64,000 bases of DNA from Nocardiopsis_B mangrovi. GTDB taxonomy: Bacteria > Actinomycetota > Actinomycetes > Streptosporangiales > Streptosporangiaceae. Positions within the stretch are counted from its first letter, which is position 1; every line of letters begins with the position of its first letter. The position numbers and the translations under genes are program-made. Under the pieces are notes generated by a model. That model searched no databases and was not told the DNA's origin. It was given only the letters and a program-made list of their open reading frames with translations. Shown in pieces: positions 33,963 to 42,625 of this stretch. The stretch spans positions 1 through 64,000 of the forward strand of contig NZ_JBHSFQ010000033.1 of assembly GCF_042653925.1 (NCBI RefSeq). Direction: 5' to 3'.

Positions 33963-35318
33963 CTAGAGCAGGTACAGCCACGCGGTGAGCGCCAGGCCGG
34001 CGATGGCGACCACCCAGGTGTAGGGGATCGTCGAGAGCATGGAGTGCTCCGGGCGGACCCCCGCGTACTGGGCGCTCCAGACGGTCTGGGTGCTGGTGGG
34101 GTCGGAGACCCCGAGCACCTGGCCGTAGGAGGCCATCATGCCCAGGACCGCGGACGGCGGGTAGATGCCGCCGGAGATCAGGACCCCCGCCACCCCGGCG
34201 CCCAGGCCGAAGATGTTCATCGGGCCGCGGTAGAGGCACAGCGGCACCAGGACCGCGAAGACGGCGACGAACAGCCACGGGCTGCTCGGGCTGATCGCGG
34301 TGACGATCGGGTTGAGGGCGTCGATAGCGCCGGGCAGGTTGACGGCCGCCAGCAGCATGCCGATCGCGATGAACAGCACGATCGGCGGCGCCGCGACGTC
34401 GAAGGAGCGGTAGAGGGTGCGCAGCGCCGTCGACGCCATTTCGCGCCAGCGCACCGCCGTGACCAGCGCGAACACCAGGCCGGTCAGCAGCGCCGGGATG
34501 ATGGGGATCTCCAGGCCCAGGGCGAGCGCGATCGGCACGACGGGCGTGAGCAGCGCGTACCAGGGGGCGTCGCCGCGGCGCTCGCGGCGGCGGGCCGCGC
34601 GGCCCCGGGCGCCGGGCCCGTCCGGGCCGGTCTCCGGCCCGCTGCCGCCGCCGTCCGCCCCCGAGGCGCCCGCCGGGACGCGCACCGCCCAGGTGTGGCG
34701 GGCGCCGCGGCGGCGCATCTCGATCAGGATGTAGGCCAGGCCGCCGGCCACCGCGATCGGGAACATCCGCAGCTGGAAGTGCTGCACGGTCGAGACGGGC
34801 ACGCCGATGGCGTCGGAGAGGAACTGCCAGTTGATCAGCTCCAGCGGCAGCCCCGCCGCGATGCCGACCAGCACGGTTCCCGCGGCCACCACCGGCGGCA
34901 CCCCGACCGCGATCATCGCGGGGATGCCCACCACCCCGGCGAGCATCGCCGCGGGGGCCGAACCGGTGATGCTGCCGCACAGGATCGCGACGGCGAACAC
35001 GCCGACGGCGACCACCGACGGCCGCTCTCCGCCGAACTCCACGATCTTGCGGACGAGCGTGGAGGCGATGCCGGCCTCCGACATCAGCGTGCCCAGCCAG
35101 CAGCCGAGCAGGATGGCGACCATGGTGGGCGCCAGCCTCGCGGCGCCCTCCTGGAGGACGGTGCCGGTGACGCTGCCCTCCTCGCCCGTCAGCGGCGCGC
35201 CCGCGATCAGCGCGATGGCGACGGACATCAGGATCAGGGCGAAGGCGGTCGGCAGGCGGCGTGTGAGCATCAGCCCCACGCCCACCGCCATCACCGCGAG
35301 GATCGCGAACGCGGTCAT
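33963..35318 (-). CDS. Ion-transporter-like permease for a carboxylate (citrate/C4-dicarboxylate/gluconate type)
   Basis: 451 residues, about 11-12 hydrophobic helices in two halves around a charged cytoplasmic loop (about 225-275). The segments CGSITGSAPAAMLAGVVGIPAMIAVG and LCLYRGPMNIFGLGAGVAGVLISGG are re-entrant-loop-like repeats as in the IT superfamily (CitMHS, DcuC, GntP). The exact family is not certain. The start forms an ATGA overlap with the preceding gene. As the last gene of the LacI-led operon it probably imports the acidic compound handled by the HyuA-like ATPase and the FAD oxidoreductase. Confidence 0.82.
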   Translation of the reverse strand: MTAFAILAVMAVGVGLMLTRRLPTAFALILMSVAIALIAGAPLTGEEGSVTGTVLQEGAARLAPTMVAILLGCWLGTLMSEAGIASTLVRKIVEFGGERPSVVAVGVFAVAILCGSITGSAPAAMLAGVVGIPAMIAVGVPPVVAAGTVLVGIAAGLPLELINWQFLSDAIGVPVSTVQHFQLRMFPIAVAGGLAYILIEMRRRGARHTWAVRVPAGASGADGGGSGPETGPDGPGARGRAARRRERRGDAPWYALLTPVVPIALALGLEIPIIPALLTGLVFALVTAVRWREMASTALRTLYRSFDVAAPPIVLFIAIGMLLAAVNLPGAIDALNPIVTAISPSSPWLFVAVFAVLVPLCLYRGPMNIFGLGAGVAGVLISGGIYPPSAVLGMMASYGQVLGVSDPTSTQTVWSAQYAGVRPEHSMLSTIPYTWVVAIAGLALTAWLYLL

Positions 35319-36013
35319 GCTGGGCCTCCGGGGAAGGGGACGGACGCCGGCGCCGCCGAGGCAGGGGGACCGGCATGGGCGAGGGTCGTGGTGAGGGCGG
35401 CGGTGAGCAGCAGCGGGCTTCGCCGCATCCGGCCGCGCCGGCGGGCGTAGGCGTGCGCGGCGATCTCGTCGGCGCCGACCACGTGCCCGCGGATGCGCAG
35501 CCGCCCCACCGCGGCCGCGGTGTGGTCGAGCCGGCGCCGCAGCTCGCGGCCGCGGGCGCCGTGCAGCAGCCGGTGCGCGCGCTCGTGGTGCAGGGCCGCG
35601 GCGCGGACGGCCTCCCGCGGGAAGTCCGCCGCCCAGCCCGCGGCCTCGGCGACCCCGTGCGCGTAGTCGAGGGCGTCGGTGTAGAGGACGACCGTGCCGC
35701 CGCGCGCCCGGTGGCGGTACTCCGCGAGCAGCACCTCGTCGCGGCGGAGCCCGCCGGCGGACTCGGTGACCTGGAGGTCGGTGCCGCCGTCGGCCGCGTC
35801 GGTGTCGTCGGCCATCTCCGCGCCGACCGCGAGGGCGGTGCGCGCCCACTCGCGCAGCCGCTCGGGGCTCCTGCCTTCGTGGGTGGGCGTGGCGGCGAGC
35901 AGCCGGGCCGCGAGTTCGACGTCGTCCAGCGCGGCGAGCTCGGCGTAGCGCTCCGCCGGGGCGTAGCGGCGCGGCGCGGCGCGTCCGGCGGGTGCGGGGG
36001 TCGGCGCGCTCAC
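35315..36013 (-). CDS. Unrecognised protein of the HyuA operon
   Basis: 232 residues, GTG start overlapping the HyuA stop (GTGA) and stop overlapping the transporter start (ATGA), so it is tightly coupled to both. Mainly helical and rich in Arg, Ala and His: PAERYAELAALDDVELAARLLAAT near the start and ALHHERAHRLLHGARGRELRRRL in the middle, where HHERAH could bind metal but is not a proven motif. The C-terminal 30 residues become hydrophobic and Pro/Ala-rich. I do not recognise a family. Its position, where HyuB would be expected, raises the possibility of a small accessory subunit. Confidence 0.75.
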   Translation of the reverse strand: MSAPTPAPAGRAAPRRYAPAERYAELAALDDVELAARLLAATPTHEGRSPERLREWARTALAVGAEMADDTDAADGGTDLQVTESAGGLRRDEVLLAEYRHRARGGTVVLYTDALDYAHGVAEAAGWAADFPREAVRAAALHHERAHRLLHGARGRELRRRLDHTAAAVGRLRIRGHVVGADEIAAHAYARRRGRMRRSPLLLTAALTTTLAHAGPPASAAPASVPFPGGPA

Positions 36014-38217
36014 CGTCGCTCCTCCATGATCGCGACCAGTTCCTCGCCGGGCATGCGCCCGTTCGTCTCGGTCGCGGCCAGCGCGATCAGGTGGCCGGCG
36101 TCGAGCACCCCGGACAGGTCCACGAGCTTGGGGCCCACCAGCAGCCACACGGCCGGGGCGCGGGAGCCGCCGTCGCCGTAGGAGGTGCGTTCCTCCACCA
36201 GCTCCTTGAGCCGCGCGTCGGCCGTGCCCGCGGTCATGGTGTCGACGCGGGCGTCGGCGCTGTGCAGCCGCACCACGCCCTCGGTGTCGACCACGCGGAC
36301 GCGGGTGCGCTCGCGGGCGAAGCGGCGCGCCAGCCCGGTGGGGCGGTGGGTGTGGCCGAGTACGCGGTACTGGGCGGTCGCGGCCAGTTCCCGCACGTCC
36401 CCGGGCGCCACTCCGAGGCTCTCGGCCGCCCTCCGGCGGGCCTCCTCGGTGCCGATGGCACGCGCGCGGTCCTTGGTGCGCAGCTCGGTGGCGCCGGTGG
36501 CCACCGCGGAGACGAGGTTGCGCTGCGGGTCGACCGTGACGTCCACCTCGACCGTGGCGGGGTCGGCCCCCTGGCGCAGGACGGCCTGCTCGGCCTCGGT
36601 GCGCACCGCCAGGACGTCGGAGTGGCCGGCGCCGGGGATGATGCGCTCCACCGATTCGCGCACCAGCGCCAGGGCCACCCCCAGCGGGCTGATGACCTCG
36701 CTGTGCGCGGCGATGCGCGCCTCCAGCCGCATGCGCGCGCCCAGGTAGGGGGTGACGGTGGCCGCGCCGCCGCCCCCGCCCACCAGGGTGCACACGTCCC
36801 GGTCGAGCCCGTGGTCGGCGATGAGTCCGGCGACCGTGGACTCGATCCGGTCGGTCGCCCGCCGCAGCACGGCCTGGGCGGCGCTCTCGACGTCCGTGCC
36901 CAGTTCGCGTGCCAGCGGCTCCAGCGCGGCGCGGGCGGTGGCGGGATCGGCTCGGGCGTAGTCGTCTTCGGCGACGAGGGCGGCGGCGTTGGCCGCGCAG
37001 GTGAGGGTGAGCGCGAAGCGCCCTCCGGCGGCCTCGATGACGGCGTAGTCGGCGGGATCGCCCTCCCGCGGGCTGATGCGGACGAGGCGCGCGTCGCGCA
37101 GGTCGTCGGCCGCGGCGAAGCAGGCGTAGGACAGTCCGGCGATGTGCGCGCTGCGCGGGCCCACGTCGTCGACCTTGGCCCCGCCCCCGCGCGCCGTGCC
37201 CAGCCGCACCAGCGACCCGCCGCCGACGCCGACGGTGCGCACGTCCAGCGCCGACAGGTAAGTCTCCTTGCCGCCGAGGCGCGCGTGCCGGATCTGCACC
37301 CGGCCGCGGCGGATGACGCTGATGTCGGTGGAGGTGCCGCCGGTCTCCAGGAACACGCCCTCGCTGACCTTCTCGCCCATCAGCGCGCCGGCCACCCCGG
37401 CGGCCGGGCCGGAGAGCACGGTCAGCAGCGGCCGGGAGCGCATCTCGGCCAGCGACATGACCCCGCCGTCGCAGCGCATCACCATGAGGGGCGCGCTGAC
37501 ACCGGCCTTGGTGATGCTGCTCTCGACCAGGTCGGCCGTCTCCAGCATGCGCGGCATCACCCCGGCGTTGAGGACCGCGGTGCGGGCGCGCTTGCCGAGC
37601 CCGTAGAGCCGGGTGATCTCGTGGGTGGCGGTGACGGGCATGCCCGCCTGCCCGGCCGCCGCCACCACCGCGTCCTCCCCTTCGGGGGAGTCGACGCTGA
37701 ACGGCTCGACCGCCACCAGGACATCGGCGCCTTCGCCGCGCAGCCGGTCGACGGCGGCGCGCGCCTCGCCCGGCCGTTCGGGGTGCTTGAGGCCGGCGTA
37801 GCGGATGGGCAGGGGGCGGCCGGAGTCGAGCTTGAGCCGGGCCAGCGACCGCAGCCGGCCCGTGGCGAAGGCGTCGTAGCCGGTGCCGATGCCGACGATC
37901 CCGACCGTGGCGACGTCGCCTTCGAGCAGCGCGTTGGTGGCCTGGGTGGTGCCGTGGGCGAGGAAGGTGACGTCGCCGGCGCCGACGCCGATGTCGGCGA
38001 GCAGGCGCTCCAGAGCGGCCATGATGCCGTGGGCGACGCCGTCGGCGTGGTCGTGGCTGGTCGGCACCTTCGCCTGGCCGAGCAGCTCGAAGGTGTTCGC
38101 GCTGACGGCGACGGCGTCGGTGAAGGTGCCGCCGACGTCGATGCCGATGCGTACGGCCGCGCCTTCCGGTCCGGCGGCTTCGGCCGGTCCGGAAGGGGGA
38201 TGGGGTTCGGTCGTCAT
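36010..38217 (-). CDS. Hydantoinase A / oxoprolinase family ATPase
   Basis: 735 residues. GIDVGGTFTDAVAVS (about 25-38) is the actin-fold phosphate-1 motif of HyuA and OplA, THGTTQATNALLEGDVATVGIV-like sequence follows, and SGPAAGVAGALMGEK, LETGGTSTDISVI and VGGGGGAATVTPYLGARM are further family motifs. These enzymes use ATP to open cyclic amides (hydantoins, 5-oxoproline) or to carboxylate ketones, normally with a HyuB partner of about 550 residues. No HyuB is encoded here. AAAGG lies 9 bases before the ATG; an upstream in-frame ATG at 38232 has no binding site. Third gene of the LacI-led operon. Confidence 0.9.
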   Translation of the reverse strand: MTTEPHPPSGPAEAAGPEGAAVRIGIDVGGTFTDAVAVSANTFELLGQAKVPTSHDHADGVAHGIMAALERLLADIGVGAGDVTFLAHGTTQATNALLEGDVATVGIVGIGTGYDAFATGRLRSLARLKLDSGRPLPIRYAGLKHPERPGEARAAVDRLRGEGADVLVAVEPFSVDSPEGEDAVVAAAGQAGMPVTATHEITRLYGLGKRARTAVLNAGVMPRMLETADLVESSITKAGVSAPLMVMRCDGGVMSLAEMRSRPLLTVLSGPAAGVAGALMGEKVSEGVFLETGGTSTDISVIRRGRVQIRHARLGGKETYLSALDVRTVGVGGGSLVRLGTARGGGAKVDDVGPRSAHIAGLSYACFAAADDLRDARLVRISPREGDPADYAVIEAAGGRFALTLTCAANAAALVAEDDYARADPATARAALEPLARELGTDVESAAQAVLRRATDRIESTVAGLIADHGLDRDVCTLVGGGGGAATVTPYLGARMRLEARIAAHSEVISPLGVALALVRESVERIIPGAGHSDVLAVRTEAEQAVLRQGADPATVEVDVTVDPQRNLVSAVATGATELRTKDRARAIGTEEARRRAAESLGVAPGDVRELAATAQYRVLGHTHRPTGLARRFARERTRVRVVDTEGVVRLHSADARVDTMTAGTADARLKELVEERTSYGDGGSRAPAVWLLVGPKLVDLSGVLDAGHLIALAATETNGRMPGEELVAIMEERR

Positions 38218-38288
38218 ATCCGCGCCTTTCATAGGGCGGGGGTGGGAGGGTGGCGGGGGAGGCCGCGGGCTCCTCCCCCGGAGGGCTG

Positions 38289-39911
38289 TCAGTAGCCGTG
38301 CACGTCGGGCCAGTGGCGTTCGACGCCGGTGCGGTCGAGGAGGGAGCCGAACCGCTCCAGCAGGTCCTCCTTCTCGCGCACCGCGTGCGGGCGGGTGCCG
38401 TTGTCCAGGGAGAAGGCGGCGAGGAGCCCGGCGCTCTCGCCGATGTTCCACTCGACGGGGTGCAGCCGGAAGCAGCCGTTGGTGATGTGGGTGGTGCCGG
38501 CGTTCTTGCCGGCGGGCAGCAGGTTGCGCATGCGCACCGGGAGCAGTGCGCCCAGTGGGATCTCGAAGGGCACGCTGGGGATGTCGATGTAGGTGTCGCC
38601 GCCGGTGGAGGGGTGCAGGTCGATGCGGTAGCTGCCGATCCCCACCGAGTCGTGGCGGCGCGTGATGCCGTAGGGGCCGACGAGGTCCATCGCCACGTCG
38701 TGCTCGGTGACGGTCGTGACGGCCTTGATGCGGCGGGACTCGCGCACGTAGGCGGCCTTGGCCAGGCCGTGCTCGGCGCCGGTGACATCGGGGCGGGGCC
38801 GCAGGCCGGGGAACCCGGTGCCGCCGTCGATGCGGGGGGCCTCGGTCTGGAGCCAGTACAGCACCGACAGGGACAGCTGGCGCGCCTCCTCGTGGGCCTG
38901 GCGCACGGTGCCGGCGTCGGCGTGGCCGTCGATCTCCAGGGCGGGCTTGAGCCAGTAGTCGTTCAGCGGCCAGTTGGCCAGCGTGATGTCGGAGTCGAAC
39001 GCCCCGGCCAGGTGCAGCCTGCGCGCGAGGATGCGGCGGAATCCCCACAGCTCCTTGTCGCCGGCGTCGGCGCTCTGGTCGGCGGCCACGTCCAGCGGGT
39101 CGGTATCGGGGTTGGGGACGAACGTGCGGGTGACCGGTTCGAGGGTGCGCGGGTCGGGTGCGGTGAAGCCCACCAGCGGCCCGGGCCAGAAGTCCGGCCG
39201 GTAGGAGCGCCAGAAGTCGTAGAGGGCCGGGCGCTCGATCGTGTGGTCCTCGCCCTCGTGGTGGGAGACGGCGAAGCAGTAGGTGATGCCCTGGAGGTTG
39301 GCGGGGTCGGCCGTCTCGGGGGCGTGCGGCTCGCCGTATTCGGCGTGGGACTCGGCCCCGGTCACGTACTCGGCCCCGGTCAGCGGCAGCAGGTCGCCGT
39401 TCTCCGTGGCGTCCAGCACGTACGCCGCCTGGACCGTGTGCCGCCGGCCCTGGGCGTCTTCGAGCTCGACCGCGCGCACCTCGTCGCCGTCGGTGTGGGC
39501 GGCGACGGGCCGGTGGCCGGTGAGCAGCGTGATGCGGCCGGCGGCGCGGTGCGGAGCCAGCAGCTCCTCCAGCACGGCCAGGGCCACCCGGGGTTCGTGG
39601 CAGAGCTTGCTGACCCGTCCGGCGCCCGGGTTGAGGAGGGGCGACGCGGCGGCTTGGGCGCGCAGGGGGTAGGCGCGGCGGTAGTAGGCGCGGATGCCCT
39701 CGCGCACCTGCCGGTAGGAGGCCGTGCAGCCGAACCGCTCGATCCAGGGGTTCTCGTCGGGCGGGACCGCCTGCGAGGTGAGCTGGCCCCCGATCCAGTC
39801 GGTCTCCTCCGAGAGGACGACCCTGCGCCCGGACCTCGCGGCGGCCAGGGCGGCGGCGACACCGCCGAGTCCGCCTCCGACGACCAGGATCTCGGTACTG
39901 CTCTCCGTCAT
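38289..39911 (-). CDS. FAD-dependent oxidoreductase (FAD_oxidored family)
   Basis: 540 residues. The dinucleotide motif EILVVGGGLGGVAAALAAARSGRRVVLSEE opens the protein, followed by DWIGGQLTSQAVPPDENPWIE, FGCTASYRQ and a second FAD contact YVLDATENGDLLPLTGAEYVTG. The C-terminal LLPVRMRNLLPAGKNAGTTHITNG and RLHPVEWNIGESAG is typical of the family. Members occur beside sugar and uronate genes in LacI-controlled operons, but the reaction is unknown. No signal peptide. It lies between LacI and HyuA with gaps of 64 and 71 bases, on one transcript. Confidence 0.88.
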   Translation of the reverse strand: MTESSTEILVVGGGLGGVAAALAAARSGRRVVLSEETDWIGGQLTSQAVPPDENPWIERFGCTASYRQVREGIRAYYRRAYPLRAQAAASPLLNPGAGRVSKLCHEPRVALAVLEELLAPHRAAGRITLLTGHRPVAAHTDGDEVRAVELEDAQGRRHTVQAAYVLDATENGDLLPLTGAEYVTGAESHAEYGEPHAPETADPANLQGITYCFAVSHHEGEDHTIERPALYDFWRSYRPDFWPGPLVGFTAPDPRTLEPVTRTFVPNPDTDPLDVAADQSADAGDKELWGFRRILARRLHLAGAFDSDITLANWPLNDYWLKPALEIDGHADAGTVRQAHEEARQLSLSVLYWLQTEAPRIDGGTGFPGLRPRPDVTGAEHGLAKAAYVRESRRIKAVTTVTEHDVAMDLVGPYGITRRHDSVGIGSYRIDLHPSTGGDTYIDIPSVPFEIPLGALLPVRMRNLLPAGKNAGTTHITNGCFRLHPVEWNIGESAGLLAAFSLDNGTRPHAVREKEDLLERFGSLLDRTGVERHWPDVHGY

Positions 39912-39975
39912 TGCGCGCCTTTCCGTGGTGGGTTGCGGAGGACGGGGGTGGGGGACGACGATGCGAGGCGGCGGG

Positions 39976-41070
39976 TCAGCGCGCCGGGGGCGGCGGGCCG
40001 ATGGTCGTACCGGGCACGGGTGCGCAGGCCAGCAGGAGGTGCCGCCGCGGGGTGGGGGTGCCCTCGATGAGGTCGAGCAGCAGGCGCACGGCGGCGCGCC
40101 CCATCTCGCGCATGGGCACGCTGAAGCCGCTGATCTCCCCGGCGGTCCCGAGGGCTGCTCCGGCGGGGGCGGCGGGGGTGCCCAGCAGGGCGAGCGAGAG
40201 GTCGCCGGGGCAGCTCAGGCCGGCGCGCGCGATGGCGGCGGTGAGCCCGGACAGCGCCGCGCCGGTGTCGGTCTCCTCGGTGATGACCGCCGTGACCCCT
40301 GCGTCGCGCCAGCGCGCGAGCCGGGCGTCCACGTCGCCCCCATCGGTGCGCTCGACCAGGCCGGCGGTCTCGATCCCGGCGCCGCGGGCGCCCTCGACCA
40401 CACCGCGCTCGCGGTCGGTGGAGGCGGGGGCGTCGTCGTTCTCGCGCAGGTAGCGGACCCGGCGGTGCCCCTGCTCGGCGATGCGCACGGCCACCTCGGC
40501 AGATGCCGCGACGTAGTCGGCGCCGACGTAGCTGATACCGGGCTCGTCCCGGCGGCCGATGTAGACGAAGGGGAACCCGTCGTCGCTGAGCCGGCGGATC
40601 GGGTCGTCGGGCACGTGGCGGCCGAAGAACAGGCAGCCGTCGGCCGCGCGGACGCGGCGCACCGCGGCGGCGTGGCTGGTGGTGTCGGCGGCACGGCTGG
40701 CGCCGGTGAACAGGATCAGGTCCTGGCCCTGCGCGGCGGCCTCCTCCTCGACGCCGACGAGCACGGGGTAGTAGGAGTGCGCCACATCGGTGGGGAAGGT
40801 CGTGCTGAACGTGTAGAGGCCGAGCATGCCGTTGCGCGCCGCGGCCAACCGGGTGGCGACGGGGTCGGGCACATAGCCCAGTTCCTCCGCGGCGCGCAGC
40901 ACCCGCCGGCGCGTCTCGGCGGCCAGCACCACGCCGCTCTCCGTCCCCCGGAGCACCAGGGAGACCGTCGCCTGGGACACGCCCGCCGCCCGGGCGATGT
41001 CGGACTGGCGGGGCTTGGCCCGGCCGGTCGGGCGCGACGGCTTCGACGGCCGCGGCACGGTGTCGGACAC
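39976..41070 (-). CDS. LacI-family transcriptional regulator
   Basis: 364 residues. HTH in RQSDIARAAGVSQATVSLVLRGTESGVVLAAETRRRVLRAAEELGYVP (about 20-70), with a hinge helix, then a periplasmic-binding-like effector domain (LGLYTFSTTFPTDVAHSYYPVLVGVEEEA...). First gene of the minus-strand operon. A palindrome TAATGCGGATTA lies about 25 bases upstream of its ATG and a matching one before the divergent exported protein, so it probably represses itself, its operon and that gene until a sugar-like or uronate-like inducer binds. Confidence 0.92.
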   Translation of the reverse strand: MSDTVPRPSKPSRPTGRAKPRQSDIARAAGVSQATVSLVLRGTESGVVLAAETRRRVLRAAEELGYVPDPVATRLAAARNGMLGLYTFSTTFPTDVAHSYYPVLVGVEEEAAAQGQDLILFTGASRAADTTSHAAAVRRVRAADGCLFFGRHVPDDPIRRLSDDGFPFVYIGRRDEPGISYVGADYVAASAEVAVRIAEQGHRRVRYLRENDDAPASTDRERGVVEGARGAGIETAGLVERTDGGDVDARLARWRDAGVTAVITEETDTGAALSGLTAAIARAGLSCPGDLSLALLGTPAAPAGAALGTAGEISGFSVPMREMGRAAVRLLLDLIEGTPTPRRHLLLACAPVPGTTIGPPPPAR

Positions 41071-41094
41071 CGGCGGTCTCCTCTGTTCGCGGGC

Positions 41095-41106
41095 TAATGC
41101 GGATTA
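41095..41106. promoter_or_regulatory. LacI-type operator, TAATGCGGATTA
   Basis: Within GCTAATGCGGATTAGC (41093-41108), whose six-base arms GCTAAT/ATTAGC are perfect. Just upstream of the lacI start. Shares TAATnCGnATTA with the palindrome at 41185. Confidence 0.65.
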
Positions 41107-41184
41107 GCTCACGACTTTGATCTGCGTCACAGTCGCGCGTCAAGAGTTTCCGGCTGATTTCCGGCGAAGTCGACGAAGTTTCGT

Positions 41185-41196
41185 TAATACGTATTA
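41185..41196. promoter_or_regulatory. LacI-type operator, perfect palindrome TAATACGTATTA
   Basis: A perfect 12-bp palindrome about 90 bases upstream of the exported beta-propeller gene and 90 bases from the first operator, a spacing that could allow looping. TTGACT at 41202-41207 follows closely and may be a -35 box, so the operator would sit at the promoter edge. Confidence 0.65.
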
Positions 41197-41285
41197 GGTC
41201 CTTGACTACGGCATCGAAACGGGTCGAAGCTCACGTTCCGACACCCGGGCGCGCCGCCCCCCGGCGCACCCCGGAAGGGAGCCTC

Positions 41286-42359
41286 ATGCCCGAGACACCG
41301 CCCGAGCCCCGCCCCTCGACTCCCGCGAACGACACCCACGGAATGGACCGCCGCGCCGTGCTGCGCGGAGCCGCCGCGGCCACCGCCGCCGGCGCACTCG
41401 GCGGGCTCGCCGCCTCCCCTGCCGCCGCGTCCACCGCATCCGCCACGACCGCCGCGGGCGCCTCGACCGCCGCGGCCGGCGTGCTGCCGGAGTACAAGTT
41501 CGTGCGCAGGGCCCTGAACACCGCGAACCTGGCCTACAACCCCACGGGCGAGTTCATCTTCCCCTGCCTGCGCGGGACGGCCGGGCGGCTGTCCAACGCC
41601 CCCGGCCGCTTCCTGCTCTACTACGCTCCGCACGACGCCCCCGGCGGCATCTGCCTGGCCTACGCCGACACCCCCGAGGGCCCCTACACCGAGTACCCCG
41701 ACAACCCGATCGTCGGGCGCGTGTGGTCGCCGCACTACTCGGTCAGCCACGTCTCCTCGCCGCACGTCATGTGGAACGAGCAAGAGCGTGAGATGTGGCT
41801 GTACTTCCACGGCGAGAACACCACCACGCGCCTGGCCCGCTCGCGCAACGGCATCGACTTCACCTACGAGGGCGTGGTGCTGAACACGTCGATGCTGCCC
41901 TCGGGAACCACCGAGACCTCCTACGCCCGCGTGTTCGAGCACCCGCTGTCGGACCGCGGGTCCCGTTACGTGATGGTGTTCATGCGCAACGACAGGAGCA
42001 ACCGGCGTTCGATCGGCTGGGGGTGGTCGGCCGACGGGATCACCTTCGACTTCGACCCCCGGCCGCTGATCGACCACGAGGCGGTCGGGGTCACCGACGT
42101 GTCGGGACCGCACGTGGTGGAACAGGGCGGCACCACCTACGTCTCCTACCACACGAGCGAGGGCGACATCCGGGTCACCGAGGTCGGGCGCGACTTCTCG
42201 CGGCGGCGCCACCTCGGCGTCGCGCACCGGCCCCTGGCCGGAGCGCCGGACAACGGGCGCTCGGCCGCACCCTCGTACGGGACCCACCTCGGAACCCGGT
42301 ACATGATCTACGAGGCGGGCAGCCGCCTGGGCGCCACGATCGCCGTCGCCCGGGCGTGA
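41286..42359 (+). CDS. Tat-exported five-bladed beta-propeller protein, glycoside-hydrolase-43-like
   Basis: 357 residues. A twin-arginine signal MDRRAVLRGAAAATAAGALGGLAA lies at about 21-44, followed by an Ala/Ser/Thr linker. The mature part has repeated propeller blades: FLLYYAPHDAPGGICLAYADTPEGPYTEY, MWNEQEREMWLYFHGENTTTRLARSRNGIDFTYEG and YVSYHTSEGDIRVTEV. The alternation of WLYFHG and S.DG.sF patterns is as in GH43-like and GH32-like hydrolases. Catalytic residues cannot be assigned by eye. GGAAGGGAG precedes the ATG. It probably acts on a carbohydrate outside the cell whose product is taken up and processed by the divergent operon. Confidence 0.8.
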   Translation: MPETPPEPRPSTPANDTHGMDRRAVLRGAAAATAAGALGGLAASPAAASTASATTAAGASTAAAGVLPEYKFVRRALNTANLAYNPTGEFIFPCLRGTAGRLSNAPGRFLLYYAPHDAPGGICLAYADTPEGPYTEYPDNPIVGRVWSPHYSVSHVSSPHVMWNEQEREMWLYFHGENTTTRLARSRNGIDFTYEGVVLNTSMLPSGTTETSYARVFEHPLSDRGSRYVMVFMRNDRSNRRSIGWGWSADGITFDFDPRPLIDHEAVGVTDVSGPHVVEQGGTTYVSYHTSEGDIRVTEVGRDFSRRRHLGVAHRPLAGAPDNGRSAAPSYGTHLGTRYMIYEAGSRLGATIAVARA

Positions 42360-42430
42360 CCCCGCGCCGGGCCGGCCGCCCCCGCCCGGACCGGAAGTGC
42401 GGGACTCCCCACCGCGCTTGAGCGACGGCG

Positions 42431-42461
42431 CGGGGCCCGAGCGCCGTCCGCTCGGGCCCCG
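42431..42461. terminator. Bidirectional terminator, perfect 13-bp hairpin
   Basis: CGGGGCCCGAGCG (42431-42443), loop CCGTC, CGCTCGGGCCCCG (42449-42461) between the convergent exported-protein and lactate permease genes. The rest of the 266-base gap shows no gene. Confidence 0.75.
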
Positions 42462-42625
42462 CGAGGGGGCCATCGGGCGTGTGACGCCGAGCCCTTCCGG
42501 CCGGCCCGCGTGTGGAGGCCTCCTGCGGGCCGCTCGGCGGCGGAACCGTTCGACGGAGGAGGCCCGGGCCCGCCGGCCTCCTCCGCGGCGGTGCCGGCCC
42601 CGGGTCGGCCTCGGCGCGGCGGCGG

